Shown: one piece after another, positions 1-9,824 of the stretch | How the letters are laid out: every line of letters begins with the position of its first letter | How positions within the stretch are numbered: the first letter of the stretch is position 1 | Source: Pseudohongiella acticola | GTDB lineage: Bacteria; Pseudomonadota; Gammaproteobacteria; Pseudomonadales; Pseudohongiellaceae | Assembly (NCBI RefSeq): GCF_001758195.1 | Contig: NZ_MASR01000001.1 | Location: 806,001 to 870,000 of the forward strand | Direction: 5' to 3' | Length of the DNA: 64,000 nucleotides | The notes under the pieces: model-generated | What the model saw: the letters and a program-made list of their open reading frames with translations, nothing else | Told to the model about the DNA's origin: nothing | Database searches by the model: none | Made by a program: the position numbers and the translations under genes

Positions 1-1261
1 TGGCGTATTCTTCCAGCACATCAAACACCTGCAGCATATTTGAGGTCAGAACATTAAATGGATCGTTTTCAAACGCCTGCTCCAGGTGACGTTTGCCTTC
101 ATCTTCCTCACCCAGGCGCACCAGGTTGCCACCCAGCACTGTATGTGCGAACCAGTTACGAGGATCCCGATCGATGGCGCGGCGTGCGTATTCCACTGCC
201 TCGGTAAAACGGTAATTGTTACCCAGAAAATCACCGATGGCGGCATAAAAATTCGCGTTCTCCGGGCTGAACGCGTTCACCCGCTGCCGTAGTCGTTCAA
301 ACTCTTCAGTCTCGTCCCGCATCACGGCTCGCGCGGCCAGGGTTGCCAGTGCGGGCACATGTTCGCTATTGATTTCCAGCGCCTGATCCAGAAAGCGGAG
401 GCCTTCTTCCTCACGTCCATTGCGCAGCATCAGCTCGGCAAAGGTCTGCATGGCCGCTACGCTTCTGGAATTGGCGTCCAGAGCCCGACTCAGATTACGC
501 TCGGGGCTCTCGATTCTGGCCAGCCCGACCAGCGCCGGTGCATAACGCCGATTGATTTCCAGTGCTTCGTTATAGTTACGCTGCGCATCCTGATCATTAA
601 ATTTTTCCTGAAACAGATCACCCCACAGCACCAACGCTTCCATATTGTTGCTGTCCAGCCGGACGGCTTCGCTGAACAAGGCGTTGGCGTCATGAAATTC
701 ATCCAGCTGACGTGCAGCAACAGCCACCATGGCAACGTCTGCGGAATCGAACACCAGCCCGTTATCATAACGCGCCAGCGCGGCATTGAACTGCTCATCG
801 GCGGCATCACGATCGCCGCGCAGTCGCAGTACCAGGCCATATTGCACCATTGTCCGCACAGGCGGATTGAGCTGCCCCGCCACGACGCTGGCCAGCAATG
901 CCTCCGCCTGCTGCGAGCGCCCCGTCATAACGTACAGTTCAGCCAACCGGGTTGCCAGCTCAGGGTTGTCCGCAGGCTCGGAAACCTCGCTATCCAGTGC
1001 AGCTTCTGCCAGCGCGTATTGCCCGGTTTCCATGTGCGCCTGACTCACACCCAGCACGGCCTGCGCCTGATAGAATCCATCATTGATCTGGCTGAACACT
1101 TCCAGAGCCGCCAGATAGGACCCGCGCAGCAATAACTCATGGCCACGATCCAGTAATTCCTGGCCGGACTGGTTCGCTGCCACGGACGGTTCCTGAGCCA
1201 ATACGTGGGTCGATGTCAGTGCCGCTGACAACGATGCCAGTAACACCAGAGCCCTTGTCAT
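1..1261 (-). CDS. Secreted TPR-repeat protein (3' end beyond window)
   Basis: The reading frame is open from an ATG at 1261-1259 to the left edge, giving 420 visible residues. The first ~22 residues form a signal peptide (MTRALVLLASLSAALTSTHV, then cleavage near LAQ), so the protein is probably periplasmic. The rest is helical and carries repeated TPR-type signatures, for example ALEINRRYAPALVGLARIE, ALEINSEHVPALATLAARA and AIDRDPRNWFAHTVLGGNL. It begins 25 bases after the stop of the caspase-fold gene and is the last visible gene of that minus-strand operon. TPR proteins usually act as protein-protein adaptors; I infer a scaffold role for the envelope proteins encoded upstream. The C-terminus lies outside the window, so a further C-terminal domain cannot be excluded. 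Confidence 0.85.
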   Translation of the reverse strand, partial: MTRALVLLASLSAALTSTHVLAQEPSVAANQSGQELLDRGHELLLRGSYLAALEVFSQINDGFYQAQAVLGVSQAHMETGQYALAEAALDSEVSEPADNPELATRLAELYVMTGRSQQAEALLASVVAGQLNPPVRTMVQYGLVLRLRGDRDAADEQFNAALARYDNGLVFDSADVAMVAVAARQLDEFHDANALFSEAVRLDSNNMEALVLWGDLFQEKFNDQDAQRNYNEALEINRRYAPALVGLARIESPERNLSRALDANSRSVAAMQTFAELMLRNGREEEGLRFLDQALEINSEHVPALATLAARAVMRDETEEFERLRQRVNAFSPENANFYAAIGDFLGNNYRFTEAVEYARRAIDRDPRNWFAHTVLGGNLVRLGEEDEGKRHLEQAFENDPFNVLTSNMLQVFDVLEEYA

Positions 1262-1286
1262 CGTCCGGAAGGTTTTGTAAGTCAGT

Positions 1287-2324
1287 TTAAGGCAATGCAT
1301 TGTATGTCCTCGTCTGCGTGGCCAGGTCAATCAACAGGGCTTCCAGCCGGCGCCAGTACTCGTCCTCCAGGTAGTTCTGCTTCTGATTACGCAAAATGAA
1401 AATTTCGCGCTCAATTGATTGCATATCGGCACGTATCACGCGCGCCTGTGGCGACGTTTTTTGCTGCTCCGGCACAATCATGTCGATGTAGGCAATTTCC
1501 GCCAGCAGGCCATCGGCCTGCGATGCGCCAGGTTCTCTTGCAAACAGGCCATCACCGGTATCATCAAGCACGGCATTCTCGGTGGCCAAGCGCCCCTGCT
1601 CGTCATACCACCCGGCCACCCGGCCGCGGCTATAATTGAACAACTCCAACACAGACACGCGACCATTCCGGTCCAGGTCTGCGGTATGATCCTGCAGGCC
1701 TTCAATCATGTAGCCAGGAAAAATCGGATCATAGCGTTCAGACGGAGAGCGCGTCGCGGATACCACAACCCGCCCCAGCGCCGACAACTCACGGGAGAAT
1801 TCGAAGCTGGCACTGGTGGTATTGATAATAACTATGTCCTGTTCAGCAAACCCTGCCAGCATTGCTGCCAGGTCCGAACCGGTCATATCAGGTCCGACGT
1901 TGTTGAACTTGGCAGCACCAAACGTGCCCGAGCCATGTCCGATCATGAGAAGTGTCACCTGATCCCCGGCGGAGACATCGGATTGCAGCGCCGACAGCAC
2001 ATCAGCGATATCGTCAGCGCGTGAGCTGGCGGTGACTGGCAATCCATCTATGTCTTGCCCGGCATCAAACAACACACGGATGTTGTCTGCGTTGTATCCG
2101 TAACTGTTCTGCAGAATCGAATGCAGATCCCGGGTCCAACCCTGAAAGCGCTCGCCGATCTCAGGCGAGGCCGCAGCGCCGGTTATAATAACAACATGTT
2201 TATCCGTGGCCGCCGTTTGCTGAAACCACGGTGTGCCTTCATCTGCTGGCAACTGCGCCTGCGGTGCCAGTCCAGGCAAGGACATCAGTGTTATCAGCCA
2301 CGCCGCCCGGGCGAACCTGCTCAT
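1287..2324 (-). CDS. Secreted caspase-fold (C13/C14-like) protein without catalytic Cys
   Basis: The start is taken as the ATG at 2324-2322, which overlaps the TGA of the upstream VWA gene (ATGA). This start gives a clean signal peptide (MSRFARAAWLITLMSLPGL). The longer frame upstream adds a non-secretory stretch inside the neighbouring gene. The mature protein (about 345 residues in all) begins with a caspase-like beta strand (HVVIITGAAAS). It carries the GHG that normally supplies the catalytic His (LLMIGHGSGTFG), followed by the strand where caspases place Cys. Here that strand reads IVIINTTSASFEF, so no Cys is present. A DxNxDG-like acidic loop (DLDRNGRVSV) follows. I infer a non-proteolytic relative of C13/C14 peptidases working with the VWA and DUF4175-like proteins. 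Enzyme activity is not supported by the sequence. Confidence 0.75.
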   Translation of the reverse strand: MSRFARAAWLITLMSLPGLAPQAQLPADEGTPWFQQTAATDKHVVIITGAAASPEIGERFQGWTRDLHSILQNSYGYNADNIRVLFDAGQDIDGLPVTASSRADDIADVLSALQSDVSAGDQVTLLMIGHGSGTFGAAKFNNVGPDMTGSDLAAMLAGFAEQDIVIINTTSASFEFSRELSALGRVVVSATRSPSERYDPIFPGYMIEGLQDHTADLDRNGRVSVLELFNYSRGRVAGWYDEQGRLATENAVLDDTGDGLFAREPGASQADGLLAEIAYIDMIVPEQQKTSPQARVIRADMQSIEREIFILRNQKQNYLEDEYWRRLEALLIDLATQTRTYNALP

Positions 2325-4624
2325 GACAACCCCCGGTAACGTCGCGCCATCCAGTCCAGACTCATCAGCACAATCAGCAGCGCAAGCAGGAAAGGCAAAT
2401 CCCACAGATCCTCCTGCACTTCTCTGGAAAAGGCACCTGGCACGTGCTCGATATCATTGACCAGTTGGCGAATTTGCGGCAAATCGTAATAGCGCCCCCC
2501 ACTGGCATCGGCAATACGGCTGAGCATGGCGCTGTCCAGTCCAGCGTTGTTGTATTCACGCAGCGAGGGTGTCACCACAAAAGCCGCCTGCTTCTCGGTC
2601 TCGATACCCGTGCCGGCGGCGCTGGCGACATCCACCAGCACACGGTGGATACCTTCGGCATCCGCGTTAAAACGACTGCGATAAACGCCGTTGTCGTCAA
2701 TGTCCCAGGTCATGGCAACGTCGCTGACATCGCCCATTGGGTCAGTGCGTTGCAGATACAGCAGGGCATTGTTGTCGGGTTCGTATTCGGCATCAAGTAC
2801 CGTAGCGCTGACAACAACCTCATCACCTGCATTATAGAATTGCCTGTCGAACGAGATACTCACGCGTGCCGGCGCATCCTGGGCCAGCCAGCGCAAGCTC
2901 TGACGCCAGATCCGTTGATGCGAATCATCTTCCGAAGACATCAGCATCTGCCAGCGCCAGGTACTGGCGGTTGTCAGTGCCATACTGCGGCCACTGCCGT
3001 AGCGCTGAGTCGCCATCAGGGGTACCGCCTGATTCTGATACTGCAGACTGGGATGTTCCAGTAACACACTGGCACCTGGCTTGGGCCGGCCGGTGACATA
3101 AATGCCCTGTAACGCTGGAAGCTCACTCCAGAGTCGCCGATTGACGGCGTCATCGCTATCCAACCGCAGTAAGGGTGAAAATTCGCCCGCCGACGTCAGA
3201 CGCGGGGCGAACAACTCACCGGTGGCATGATTGCCGCGTCGAAGCCCGCCTTGCAGAAATGCTGGCAAGGTTTCGCTTCTGACCGGGGTCACCGGCAGAA
3301 TGTCGCCCAGCACGGAATCTGCCAGTGCATCATCCAGCATACCGGCCATCAACACACCGCCGCCGCGCTCGGCAACAAAGTCCTGCAACAGGGTCAATTG
3401 AGCGTCGCTAAAAAACTCGCGGCCAATATCGCCCATGACCACCGCATCGTACTTGAACAGCTCCTCTGCCGACGCGGGAAAACCGTCACTCAGCTCGGTT
3501 GGTGTGTTGATCCCCTGCCGATAGAAACGCCCGGGACCAGTCTGCAGGTATGAAGCCAGACGCAGACTTTCATCGCCTTCGGCGGCACGCCGGATGAATT
3601 TGAATTCATTACGCGGATGTCCGTCAACATACAGAATGTTCAATGGCGGCCGTTCACTGTTGTCGACCAGAAACTGATAACGGTTGTTTTGCAGGATGAT
3701 TTCTTCGTCCAGTTCATCAACCTGCAATTCATAAAGAATGGGCTCACGCCGCTCCGGTGACACCTCCAGTTCGTAGCGTCGGCTGCTGCCGTCGGGTCCC
3801 AGCACGATGGACTGCGCGGCAACTTCAGTCTCGCCATCCATTATCCGTAGCCGCACCGGACGGCCGGCAAAGCCCTGCTGTGCCAGATTGACCTGAACAT
3901 CAAAGACGGTGTTGTCCAGAATCGTGCTGGCGGCGCTGACGTCGGTAATGCCTATATCAAGCGGTATCTGCGTCTGTCCGGCGCCAACCGTAAATATGGG
4001 GACCTGATCAGCGCCAAACTCACGTGCACTGAGCAGCGGGTCCGCGTCGGCATTATCGGCCCCGTCGCTTATCAGGACGACAGCGCTTAATGGCAAACCA
4101 CCAAGCTGTTCCCTGACCTGGGTCAGGGCCTGGTCGAGGCCGGATGCATTGCCCTCGGCAGATAACTCGGAAGCATCGGAAATCCTTCGTACCTGATCAC
4201 TGAAAGCAAAGGTGCGAACCTGATAACGCTCGGACAGAGGCGCCAGAATACCATCATCGCCATACAGTTGTTCGGTGATGACATCCAGCCGCCGCTGCTG
4301 ACCCTCCAGATCAGTAATCTGCATGCTCTGGGAATCGTCGACCAGCACCGCCAGATAGGTTTCCTGCGGTTCCACTTGCCAGGTGGTGATAACCGGGCGC
4401 AATAACATGAATAAGAGAATCATGGCGATGAGAGATCGCAATGCAATCAGCAATGCTTTCCAACGCGGGCTCAGCGGCCGTGTGGTGCTGCGATACAACA
4501 ACCACACCAGTGCCGGTAGCACCAGGAAGAGCAATATCGCCAGCAGGGGATGTGGACCATAGGCAAACGAAAACTGTCCGTTCTGGATTGCTTGTATGGT
4601 ACTGGCGTCTGGAAAAAAACTCAT
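2321..4624 (-). CDS. Membrane-anchored VWA-domain protein (BatA-like, glutamine-amidotransferase-like fold)
   Basis: The protein has 767 residues. Two hydrophobic segments near the N-terminus (about 27-44 and 58-78) are followed by a von Willebrand factor A domain with a MIDAS motif (LAVLVDDSQSM, the DxSxS pattern). Next come beta-rich domains and a class-I-amidotransferase-like region (NILYVDGHPRNEFKFIRRA, with FKYDAVVMGDIG). A C-terminal transmembrane segment (FLLALLIVLMSLDW) precedes a basic tail. It lies 19 bases after the DUF4175-like gene and overlaps the next gene by ATGA, so the three are translated together. Families with this architecture accompany MoxR/Bat-type envelope operons; the MoxR ATPase itself is not in the window. 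The substrate is unknown. No clear Shine-Dalgarno sequence precedes the ATG, which fits translational coupling. Confidence 0.75.
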   Translation of the reverse strand: MSFFPDASTIQAIQNGQFSFAYGPHPLLAILLFLVLPALVWLLYRSTTRPLSPRWKALLIALRSLIAMILLFMLLRPVITTWQVEPQETYLAVLVDDSQSMQITDLEGQQRRLDVITEQLYGDDGILAPLSERYQVRTFAFSDQVRRISDASELSAEGNASGLDQALTQVREQLGGLPLSAVVLISDGADNADADPLLSAREFGADQVPIFTVGAGQTQIPLDIGITDVSAASTILDNTVFDVQVNLAQQGFAGRPVRLRIMDGETEVAAQSIVLGPDGSSRRYELEVSPERREPILYELQVDELDEEIILQNNRYQFLVDNSERPPLNILYVDGHPRNEFKFIRRAAEGDESLRLASYLQTGPGRFYRQGINTPTELSDGFPASAEELFKYDAVVMGDIGREFFSDAQLTLLQDFVAERGGGVLMAGMLDDALADSVLGDILPVTPVRSETLPAFLQGGLRRGNHATGELFAPRLTSAGEFSPLLRLDSDDAVNRRLWSELPALQGIYVTGRPKPGASVLLEHPSLQYQNQAVPLMATQRYGSGRSMALTTASTWRWQMLMSSEDDSHQRIWRQSLRWLAQDAPARVSISFDRQFYNAGDEVVVSATVLDAEYEPDNNALLYLQRTDPMGDVSDVAMTWDIDDNGVYRSRFNADAEGIHRVLVDVASAAGTGIETEKQAAFVVTPSLREYNNAGLDSAMLSRIADASGGRYYDLPQIRQLVNDIEHVPGAFSREVQEDLWDLPFLLALLIVLMSLDWMARRYRGLS

Positions 4625-4643
4625 TGTTGTGGTGCTGACTCAG

Positions 4644-7600
4644 TTATTCAACTGCTTCAACTGCGCTCCTGTTCTCTGACAATGCCCGATAATAAGCCTC
4701 AACCAGACGTCGATACTGATCCGGAATGTCTTCCTCCGATACAGCGTAAAGTCGGCGGGTAATCTGCGCCAGCTCGGCGCGCGCGCGCAGGTCACTTTCA
4801 AGTTCCAGAAGCGGTTGCAGTAACCCACGCAGTAATTCAGGCTGGTTCATGAATGCTTCCAGCGATTGCTGGGTGATATCGGAACTGATGGAACGGGCGT
4901 TGCCCCACAATGCCGCTTCGCCAGGCTCCGGGATGCCTCCGCGCCCACGGCCGTCTGCGGTCAACTGGCCACCGGCACCCGTGCGTTGGCCTGGTTGCTG
5001 TCCTTGCTGTCCTTGCTGGCCTTGCTGTCCTTGCTGGCCCGGTTGTGGGCCCTGTTGCCCCGGTTGCCCTGACTGCTGCCCCTGTGGCTGACCGGCCACC
5101 TGTTGACCACGTTGCTGCGGGCTTTGCTCGCCCTGTTGAGCATTGTCCAGCTGTTGCGTGAGCTGATTGGCCAGCGCTTGTGAGCGCGACAAGCGTTCGC
5201 GCAGTTGTGCAATAGACTCTTCACCTGACGCACCTGCCGCTCGCGCGTCGATCTCCTGCTGCAGTGATTCCAGTTGCTCGCGCAACGCGCTGGCATCAGC
5301 CGCCGCCTGCATCAGAGCATCGGTCCCCGACTCACTGTCTGATTGACTGCCTGGATCCAGGGCCTGCAGGTTCTGGCTGAACTCACCCAGTGAATCGGAA
5401 ATTTCCCGTTCAATATCGACGGCCAGATTGACCATGCCGTTACGTAACACCCGGTTACTGGTGTCCATCTGTTCACGCAGAGGGCGTACCGCACGACTGG
5501 CCCGCTGCGCCTGCGACAACAATTGTTGCTCATCGTTGCCTGCCCTCGCGATGACAGCGCGCAGCATACGTTCGAGCTCTTCCAGTTCCTGGCGGTTACG
5601 CTGCTGTTGATTCAGCAGGGACTCAACATCTTCATTACTGCTGGCTGCCTCCCGCGACTGGCCAACACCCTGTTCACGGCTGAGCTGTGCCAACTCTTGC
5701 TGCAACTGGCGTTGCTGCTGCGCCAACTGTTGCCCACGTTGCGAAAGGTTCTGTGCCAGTTGATTGGCTGAGTTTGCCGGTTGCTGTTGCATCTGCCGCT
5801 GTTGCTCGCGCAGGGTTTCCAGGGCGCGCTGACTGCGCGCGGCCGCCTGAGCGGGCGTATCCGCCTGCGCCGCCTGTTGCATCTGTTCGAGTGCACGCTG
5901 CATCTGACTCTGCTGTGGCGAACCTGATTGTCCCTGTTGTTGCCCCTGTGGCTGGCCTCGCGACATCTGCTGATCCAGTTGTGCGAGTTCGTTGCTCAAC
6001 TGCTCCTGCTCTCGACGCAATCTTTCCAGTTCCCGACGCCGCTGTTCTTCGTCCAGCGCGTCCATGCGTCGCGACAAATCACGCTGGGCACGGGTCAGAC
6101 TTTCCTGACGGCGGGCAAGTTCTTCCAGACGACTGGCTTCTTCGCTGTTATTCTGGCCTGCACTGGCCTGCCGCGGCGTTTCGTAGCGATTCTCGTTCTG
6201 CCCCATCTCCATATCAAACAGCTCCTGCAGGTCCTCACGCTCCTGCTGAGCCCCCCCGCCGCCACCGCCGCCGGCAGTGCGCTGAAAATTGACATCGGTA
6301 CGATTGATTTCCGCTTCGGCTCGCAACACCAGTTGCAAGGCCTGCTGCTCGGGGGCCATGGCACTGGTCAGCGCAGCTCCGTCCAACTCCGCGGCCGCCA
6401 GTTCCATCTGTGTTATGGCGTTCTGCAGATAGTTTACGGCGTTGGCATAGGTGTCATCGGCAAAGTCGATACGCTCGGCAAGGCGGTCAATTGACATGCC
6501 TGCCCGCTCTACGGCGTCGCGCTGAGACTCGGCAATCACCGACACATCATCGGCGAACTGTTGCGGCTCCAGCTCCATCTGCTGTTGTCGAAGGCGCCAG
6601 GTCGCAGAGATAATGTCTTTCTGCAGCGTCACCAGCGCACTGCTGTCGCCACCGCCACCGCCACCTCCGCCGCCCTGCTGGCCGCCACCGCTGGCGCGAC
6701 GAAATTCCTGATCCGTGGGCACCACCTGCAGAAAGTAGATATCCGACACCACAGACTGGGCGCCACTCAGGTCATTATTATCAGCCAGCGTCATGTAGTA
6801 ACTGATAAAGTCACCAGGCTGCACACTCAGGTCTTCCATGTAAATCATCTGGTTGCCGGCAACAGTGCGCGTCTGCTCTTCCGGCAGAAAGTCCACAGCA
6901 ACTTCGTCACGGCCTACCACACTGTAGTGCAGCATGAACTGGCTCAGGCCATAATCGTCACTGGCCTCGATTTCCAGTACCACTTCTTCCAGCGGCATCA
7001 CATCCTGATCACGGCCCGGACTGTGCAGGGCGAGTTCAGGTGCCTGGTCTTCAATGGCGCGAATAAAAAACACATCCGGATCTTCGGTAGCCAGGTTATC
7101 GAAATCTGTCGCAATTATCCGGTAGGTAGTATCCGCAGCTACCGTGAACGTCGCCGTGCCACGGGCACCGTCAACACTGACGGGCTGCGCCACGTCATCA
7201 TCAAAAACAATCTGCGCCTGTTGCACAGCTTTATTAAAAGACAGGTCCAGAGTGACCTGCGTGCCTTCCGGTACCACCATGTCACCCGCGTCTTCCTCGT
7301 CATAGTTCTCAATGCCGGTGTACTCAGGAAAGGCATAGGCGACATCAATCTGCTCTGCACGCGGCAGGTCATAAAGACTGATACTGTACTGCCTGCTCCG
7401 CTGCTCTCCCTCATGTTCAACACTGACGTAATACCGGGTATCGTCGTCAACAGATGGCATGTAGTAACTGAAGGCTGCGCCATCACTGCCGGACCCGTCA
7501 CGGCGCATGGATACGTCGTACCAGTTCAACTGGTCGGTCTGCAGTCGCAGACTGACGTCGGCCGGCGAGGCATTCTCGATACGCACAGTGATTGTTGCGT

Positions 7601-8291
7601 CGCGACCACGCTGCAACCGGATATCACCCGGTTCAACGACAATATTCATTTCTGCGGGTGTGTGTGTGTTGCTATCAACGACCAGCGGGGTCTGCTGCTG
7701 CCCTGCTTTGAACGGCCACAGCAACTGACTTCCTGCACGCAGCAGCGCATCGGAGCTGATAAAGGCAATCAGAGTAACCAGCGCAACAGCGCCAGCGGTG
7801 GCAACCGAGAGTAACGGCAGGCGCACATCGGACACTTGAGCCAGTTGTTGCTGTTGAGCCGCCAGATAAACGTCGGCATCACTCCACAGTTGCCTGACAA
7901 ACTGAGCTGACACCCCGGCATCGGCCGCTGCCCTTTCGTCGCCGGAGAATTCCAGCGACGTCAATAGGCGCTGCTCCAGATCCGGCATCCGGGATTCAAC
8001 GAAACTCGCAAGTTGCCTGTCGTCTGCACGCAGTCGCCGCAGGGCCGCCACGTATCGCCAGAGCAGAGCCGTAGCGATGGCTCCGAAACAGGTAAACAAC
8101 AGAATTTGCAGAAGGGATGAAGAAGGCAGCCACAGGCTGACCACACTCAGTGTCAGCAACAACACCGCCATTCCGATCAGCATGAGGCTGGTCTGGTGCA
8201 ACATGCTGAGCAGGCGCCGCCGCCTGCGGACCGTGGACAGGGTCGCGCGTAACTTTTCGATTGTGGTTGGTTCCGGTCTGGACAACGACAT
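4644..8291 (-). CDS. DUF4175-like large membrane/coiled-coil protein
   Basis: I place the start at the ATG at 8291-8289 (1215 residues); a TTG ten codons upstream at 8321 would also be in frame. Two transmembrane helices lie around residues 30-80 and one near 180. They are followed by beta-rich extracytoplasmic domains. The second half is a very long Gln/Glu/Arg-rich coiled coil, with Gly runs near residues 545 and 675 and a GQQ/PGQQ low-complexity tract near residue 1080. This layout resembles the DUF4175 family. As the first gene of the operon with the VWA, caspase-fold and TPR proteins, it may form a large periplasmic scaffold. Function is unassigned. The family call is from architecture only. 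Confidence 0.65.
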   Translation of the reverse strand: MSLSRPEPTTIEKLRATLSTVRRRRRLLSMLHQTSLMLIGMAVLLLTLSVVSLWLPSSSLLQILLFTCFGAIATALLWRYVAALRRLRADDRQLASFVESRMPDLEQRLLTSLEFSGDERAAADAGVSAQFVRQLWSDADVYLAAQQQQLAQVSDVRLPLLSVATAGAVALVTLIAFISSDALLRAGSQLLWPFKAGQQQTPLVVDSNTHTPAEMNIVVEPGDIRLQRGRDATITVRIENASPADVSLRLQTDQLNWYDVSMRRDGSGSDGAAFSYYMPSVDDDTRYYVSVEHEGEQRSRQYSISLYDLPRAEQIDVAYAFPEYTGIENYDEEDAGDMVVPEGTQVTLDLSFNKAVQQAQIVFDDDVAQPVSVDGARGTATFTVAADTTYRIIATDFDNLATEDPDVFFIRAIEDQAPELALHSPGRDQDVMPLEEVVLEIEASDDYGLSQFMLHYSVVGRDEVAVDFLPEEQTRTVAGNQMIYMEDLSVQPGDFISYYMTLADNNDLSGAQSVVSDIYFLQVVPTDQEFRRASGGGQQGGGGGGGGGDSSALVTLQKDIISATWRLRQQQMELEPQQFADDVSVIAESQRDAVERAGMSIDRLAERIDFADDTYANAVNYLQNAITQMELAAAELDGAALTSAMAPEQQALQLVLRAEAEINRTDVNFQRTAGGGGGGGAQQEREDLQELFDMEMGQNENRYETPRQASAGQNNSEEASRLEELARRQESLTRAQRDLSRRMDALDEEQRRRELERLRREQEQLSNELAQLDQQMSRGQPQGQQQGQSGSPQQSQMQRALEQMQQAAQADTPAQAAARSQRALETLREQQRQMQQQPANSANQLAQNLSQRGQQLAQQQRQLQQELAQLSREQGVGQSREAASSNEDVESLLNQQQRNRQELEELERMLRAVIARAGNDEQQLLSQAQRASRAVRPLREQMDTSNRVLRNGMVNLAVDIEREISDSLGEFSQNLQALDPGSQSDSESGTDALMQAAADASALREQLESLQQEIDARAAGASGEESIAQLRERLSRSQALANQLTQQLDNAQQGEQSPQQRGQQVAGQPQGQQSGQPGQQGPQPGQQGQQGQQGQQGQQPGQRTGAGGQLTADGRGRGGIPEPGEAALWGNARSISSDITQQSLEAFMNQPELLRGLLQPLLELESDLRARAELAQITRRLYAVSEEDIPDQYRRLVEAYYRALSENRSAVEAVE
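4990..5080. repeat. Low-complexity tandem repeat encoding GQQ/PGQQ
   Basis: The + strand shows repeated copies of tgctgtccttgctggcct, with diverged copies on either side. On the minus strand this encodes a run of Gly-Gln-Gln and Pro-Gly-Gln-Gln units in the C-terminal part of the DUF4175-like protein. The repeat keeps the reading frame, so copy-number change by slippage would lengthen or shorten the tract without a frameshift. Confidence 0.8.
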
Positions 8292-8516
8292 AGGCGGCTC
8301 TGCTGTTCGTGTTTGAGTCAACGATAGTGCATGCAGTCGCTCATTCCGTGAGCATTCCCTGGCTGTTGATCTGGTATCGCCTTTCTTCTGACTTTTAACC
8401 TTACTTCCAATCTAACTATCCCATTAAGCGACGGGACAACGCAAGCGTATCCGTCCCCGTTACCGCTCGGATCGACCTGAACAACGGTTATCCCTGAGCG
8501 GTGCCTCTGAGCGACT

Positions 8517-9134
8517 TCAACAGTCGCTTCTGCGCCCCGTCACGGGGCCGCTAACCGGTTGATAGTAATCGGAATTCTCAGGGAAAACATGAACATCCAT
8601 TTGCCGCATGTCGGCACACAAACGGGTGACCGAATTATAATGAGCAATGCTCTGCAGCGTGTGTGACGTCGGTTTTGGCAGGCGAATCGTGCCGGCCTCA
8701 TGCAGCGCCAGTGCCATGCGTGGGGTCAACCACTGATAGTCCAGTATTTCGTCATCATCCACCACAATCTCAACCGACGTCTGCAACGGACACAGAAAGA
8801 ACCAGGTGGCATAGCGTCGGGGTAAACCCAATGGCGTGGTCCAGTGTGCAATATGGATCAACTCGGACGAATTGATGTCTAACCCGGCCTCTTCCCGGGT
8901 TTCGCGTATGGCGGCGTTGACGGCGGCATGATACGCCTGTTGCACAGAATCGGACGCTGCAGCTTCGTTGGCGGCGCCCTGTTCCGGGTAGTCGTCAGGG
9001 TCTACCTTGCCGCCAGGAAACACCCAGGCACCGCCTTCGAACGTCAATTTACTGTTCCGCAACAACAGCAGCGTTTCAATATCGTTCTCTGCTTCTCGCA
9101 CCAATACGACGGTGCTGGCAGGACTCGGGATCAT
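8517..9134 (-). CDS. Nudix hydrolase (NUDT7/NUDT19-like)
   Basis: The protein has 205 residues. It starts at the ATG at 9134, preceded by a GAGG Shine-Dalgarno sequence. The Nudix box is recognisable but split: FPGGKVDPDD is followed by an insert of about 30 residues before AAIRETREEAGL, the REXXEEXG core that binds the metal. An insert at this point is typical of NUDT7/NUDT19-type enzymes, which hydrolyse CoA or acyl-CoA derivatives. It is the last gene of a three-gene minus-strand operon with an acyl-CoA synthetase and a GST, so an acyl-CoA/CoA substrate fits the context. That substrate is an inference. Confidence 0.85.
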   Translation of the reverse strand: MIPSPASTVVLVREAENDIETLLLLRNSKLTFEGGAWVFPGGKVDPDDYPEQGAANEAAASDSVQQAYHAAVNAAIRETREEAGLDINSSELIHIAHWTTPLGLPRRYATWFFLCPLQTSVEIVVDDDEILDYQWLTPRMALALHEAGTIRLPKPTSHTLQSIAHYNSVTRLCADMRQMDVHVFPENSDYYQPVSGPVTGRRSDC

Positions 9135-9173
9135 CGGTAGCCTCGCTTTTTATTGTATTGCCCTGCAGAAAGC

Positions 9174-9800
9174 TTACATCGGCGCGTTCTGGGCCTCCCT
9201 GATGGCAACAACGCTATCACGCTGTTCCAGCAAGACCAACAGTTCCCGAATGCCGGGCTCGGTGCTGAACACATCCCAGTCCAGTGCTTTTTTGGTCACC
9301 CGGGTCACCAGGCCGACACTGAACAGGAAATAAAAATCTGCATAAGTCATGGTGTCACCGCCGATATAGGGCGAGTAGTCAGCCAGACGACGCAAGGCGG
9401 CAAAGCCTTTCTCCAACTCTTTACGTACGGATTGCTTTTCTGTATCACTGGCCGGCTTGCCAAAGAAGACATCCCCGTACAGTCGCCGCGCTGGCAATTC
9501 GATATACAGCTCCAGATAACGAATCAATTCCCTGATCTTCGCTTTTTCAAACGGGTCATCGGGATAAAACGACGGACCCTGCCCAAGATCATGCAGGTAA
9601 TTGATGATCACCTCGGTTTCTGTCAAAAACCCCTGGTCGGTTTCCAGACAAGGTACTTTACCCATCGGGCTGCAGGACAGGTATTCCGACTCCTGCGAGG
9701 GGCGCACCATTACTTCTTCAAATGCCATGCCTTTTTCCAGCAATGTCATCTTCACCATATTGTAATAGTTACTGATGGGAAACCCGTACAATTTGATCAT
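9174..9800 (-). CDS. Glutathione S-transferase family protein
   Basis: The protein has 208 residues, the usual GST length. The N-terminal thioredoxin-like domain contains MIKLYGFPISNYYNMVKM, then the cis-Pro/glutathione-binding region GKVPCLETD and the LTETEVIINYL helix. An all-alpha C-terminal domain includes the N-capping-box-like sequence GDTMTYADFYF. It lies 24 bases downstream of the acyl-CoA synthetase and 39 bases upstream of the Nudix gene, on the same strand. The substrate cannot be read from sequence; it may detoxify reactive acyl or electrophilic compounds, or be a non-catalytic family member. Confidence 0.9.
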   Translation of the reverse strand: MIKLYGFPISNYYNMVKMTLLEKGMAFEEVMVRPSQESEYLSCSPMGKVPCLETDQGFLTETEVIINYLHDLGQGPSFYPDDPFEKAKIRELIRYLELYIELPARRLYGDVFFGKPASDTEKQSVRKELEKGFAALRRLADYSPYIGGDTMTYADFYFLFSVGLVTRVTKKALDWDVFSTEPGIRELLVLLEQRDSVVAIREAQNAPM

Positions 9801-9824
9801 TAACCTGCTCTCCGTTAGCTAGTG

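Noticed and set aside
359-1135. 258-codon + strand frame at the left edge
   Set aside because: It mirrors the TPR gene on the minus strand, whose TPR signatures and signal peptide are clear. The + strand product is Gln/His/Arg-rich without motifs.
6561-7814. Long + strand open frame (417 codons) opposite the DUF4175-like gene
   Set aside because: It lies wholly antisense to a better gene with clear membrane and coiled-coil structure. Its product has no recognisable domain and odd composition.
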